From contig NZ_CP095550.1 in assembly GCF_023078335.1 (NCBI RefSeq), forward strand, positions 2,276,001-2,340,000: a DNA stretch of 64,000 bases, read 5' to 3'. How positions within the stretch are numbered: position 1 is the first letter of the stretch; every line of letters begins with the position of its first letter. A model generated the notes under the pieces. The model searched no databases, was not told the origin of the DNA, and saw only the letters and a list, made by a program, of their open reading frames with translations. The translations under genes and the position numbers were made by a program. Shown piece by piece: positions 63,446-64,000 of the stretch. This DNA is from Metabacillus endolithicus (GTDB lineage Bacteria; Bacillota; Bacilli; Bacillales; Bacillaceae).

Positions 63446-64000
63446 TTAAATAATAAAACGATCAATTGTTTTCCTTAATTCTTCTGAACTTTCTGCTAGT
63501 TTCTTTCCTAAATCGTTCATGTGATTAATTTGTTCGGACTGCTCTTTAATCGACGATGCGACTTCATGTGCACCTGCTGATGTTTCCTGGGCAATAGCGG
63601 CCACTTCCTCAGATTGCGCACCTGTTCTGTGTAATGAGTCCATTTGTTGATGAATAAGCTCACTAATTTGCTTTACTGCAGTCGCCACATCTAAGATAGC
63701 TTGACTTGATTCGCTTAAGATTTCAGCCGAAACTTGTCCATTTTTCGCTTGGTTTCTAGCCGTTTCTACTTGTTCCCCAATCTGCCCAACAACATTTTGA
63801 ACTTCTTGTTGAATGTTTTGTATGAGACCTGTTATTCCTTGAACGGCTTTTGCGCTTTCATCAGCCAGTTTACGAACTTCATCAGCAACAACAGCAAAGC
63901 CTTTACCATGCTCACCTGCTCTAGCAGCTTCAATAGAAGCATTTAGTGCGAGGAGATTTGTTTGGTTTGCAATCTCTCCAACAAGTGATACGATCGATGA
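63446..64000 (-). CDS. Methyl-accepting chemotaxis protein, C-terminal part, cut by window end
   Basis: The frame is open to the window edge. It encodes the conserved signalling tip ([42 protein letters not shown], in parts) and the C-terminal coiled coil to [10 protein letters not shown]. The tip binds CheW/CheA. Its sensing domain lies outside the window, so the ligand and the membrane topology are unknown. Confidence 0.92.
   Translation of the reverse strand, partial: SSIVSLVGEIANQTNLLALNASIEAARAGEHGKGFAVVADEVRKLADESAKAVQGITGLIQNIQQEVQNVVGQIGEQVETARNQAKNGQVSAEILSESSQAILDVATAVKQISELIHQQMDSLHRTGAQSEEVAAIAQETSAGAHEVASSIKEQSEQINHMNDLGKKLAESSEELRKTIDRFII

Overview
The window reads as chromosome of a spore-forming, flagellated member of the Bacillaceae (Bacillus sensu lato). 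The evidence is a low-GC sequence with strong AAAGGAGG-type ribosome binding sites, sporulation genes (spoIID, spoIIQ, spoIIID, cotJABC), flagellar rod genes (flhO, flhP), mbl, and a gene order from the ywq/ywp genes through ssbB, fabZ, flhP-flhO, mbl-spoIIID, spoIIQ, spoIID, murA, ywmB and ywzB to the atp operon, upp, glyA, ywlG and rpiB. This order resembles, from memory, the B. subtilis arrangement. No phage, insertion sequence, CRISPR array, rRNA or tRNA was seen.

Layout. 1-4.7 kb: the end of an unknown gene, an SH3-domain membrane protein, a sodium/solute symporter with a small partner, a frameshifted DnaD-like gene and a small sigma factor. 4.8-10.7 kb: a sucrose/fructan utilisation locus with a GH32 hydrolase, two ABC permeases and a binding lipoprotein, divergent from a LacI-type regulator; the shared control region has a palindromic operator, a cre-like site and a promoter. 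11-19 kb: secreted proteins, an M14 metallopeptidase, a ROK kinase, a 33-residue membrane peptide behind a cre site, and a coiled-coil protein. 19-30 kb: the SWIM/SNF2 pair (ywqB/ywqA-like), lipoproteins, ssbB, an XRE regulator with its probable operator, a ywpF-like gene, cotJABC and fabZ. 30-45 kb: flhP-flhO, a cyclic-di-GMP-I riboswitch in front of a secreted TIM-barrel-like protein, mbl, spoIIID, a cre-controlled sodium/solute symporter operon, spoIIQ, VanZ-like genes, spoIID, murA and ywmB. 46-54 kb: the complete F1Fo ATP synthase operon. 54-64 kb: a Vpr-like subtilase, upp, a MASE3-PAS histidine kinase, glyA, ywlG, rpiB and the end of a chemotaxis receptor.

Two features dominate the parts that ordinary genes do not explain. 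First, three intergenic arrays (about 33.4-33.8, 41.7-43.2 and 61.7-62.2 kb) differ in sequence but share a unit of almost exactly 52 bp: an inverted repeat followed by a pyrimidine-rich linker. A shorter 21-bp array sits inside the cotJ cluster, and a family of short GGTGCCTGTCAC elements is scattered between genes. Second, five otherwise intact genes are broken by six single-base frameshifts; five of the six can be restored by adding one base to a short run. That pattern fits consensus indel errors at least as well as gene decay, so these genes may be functional in the organism.
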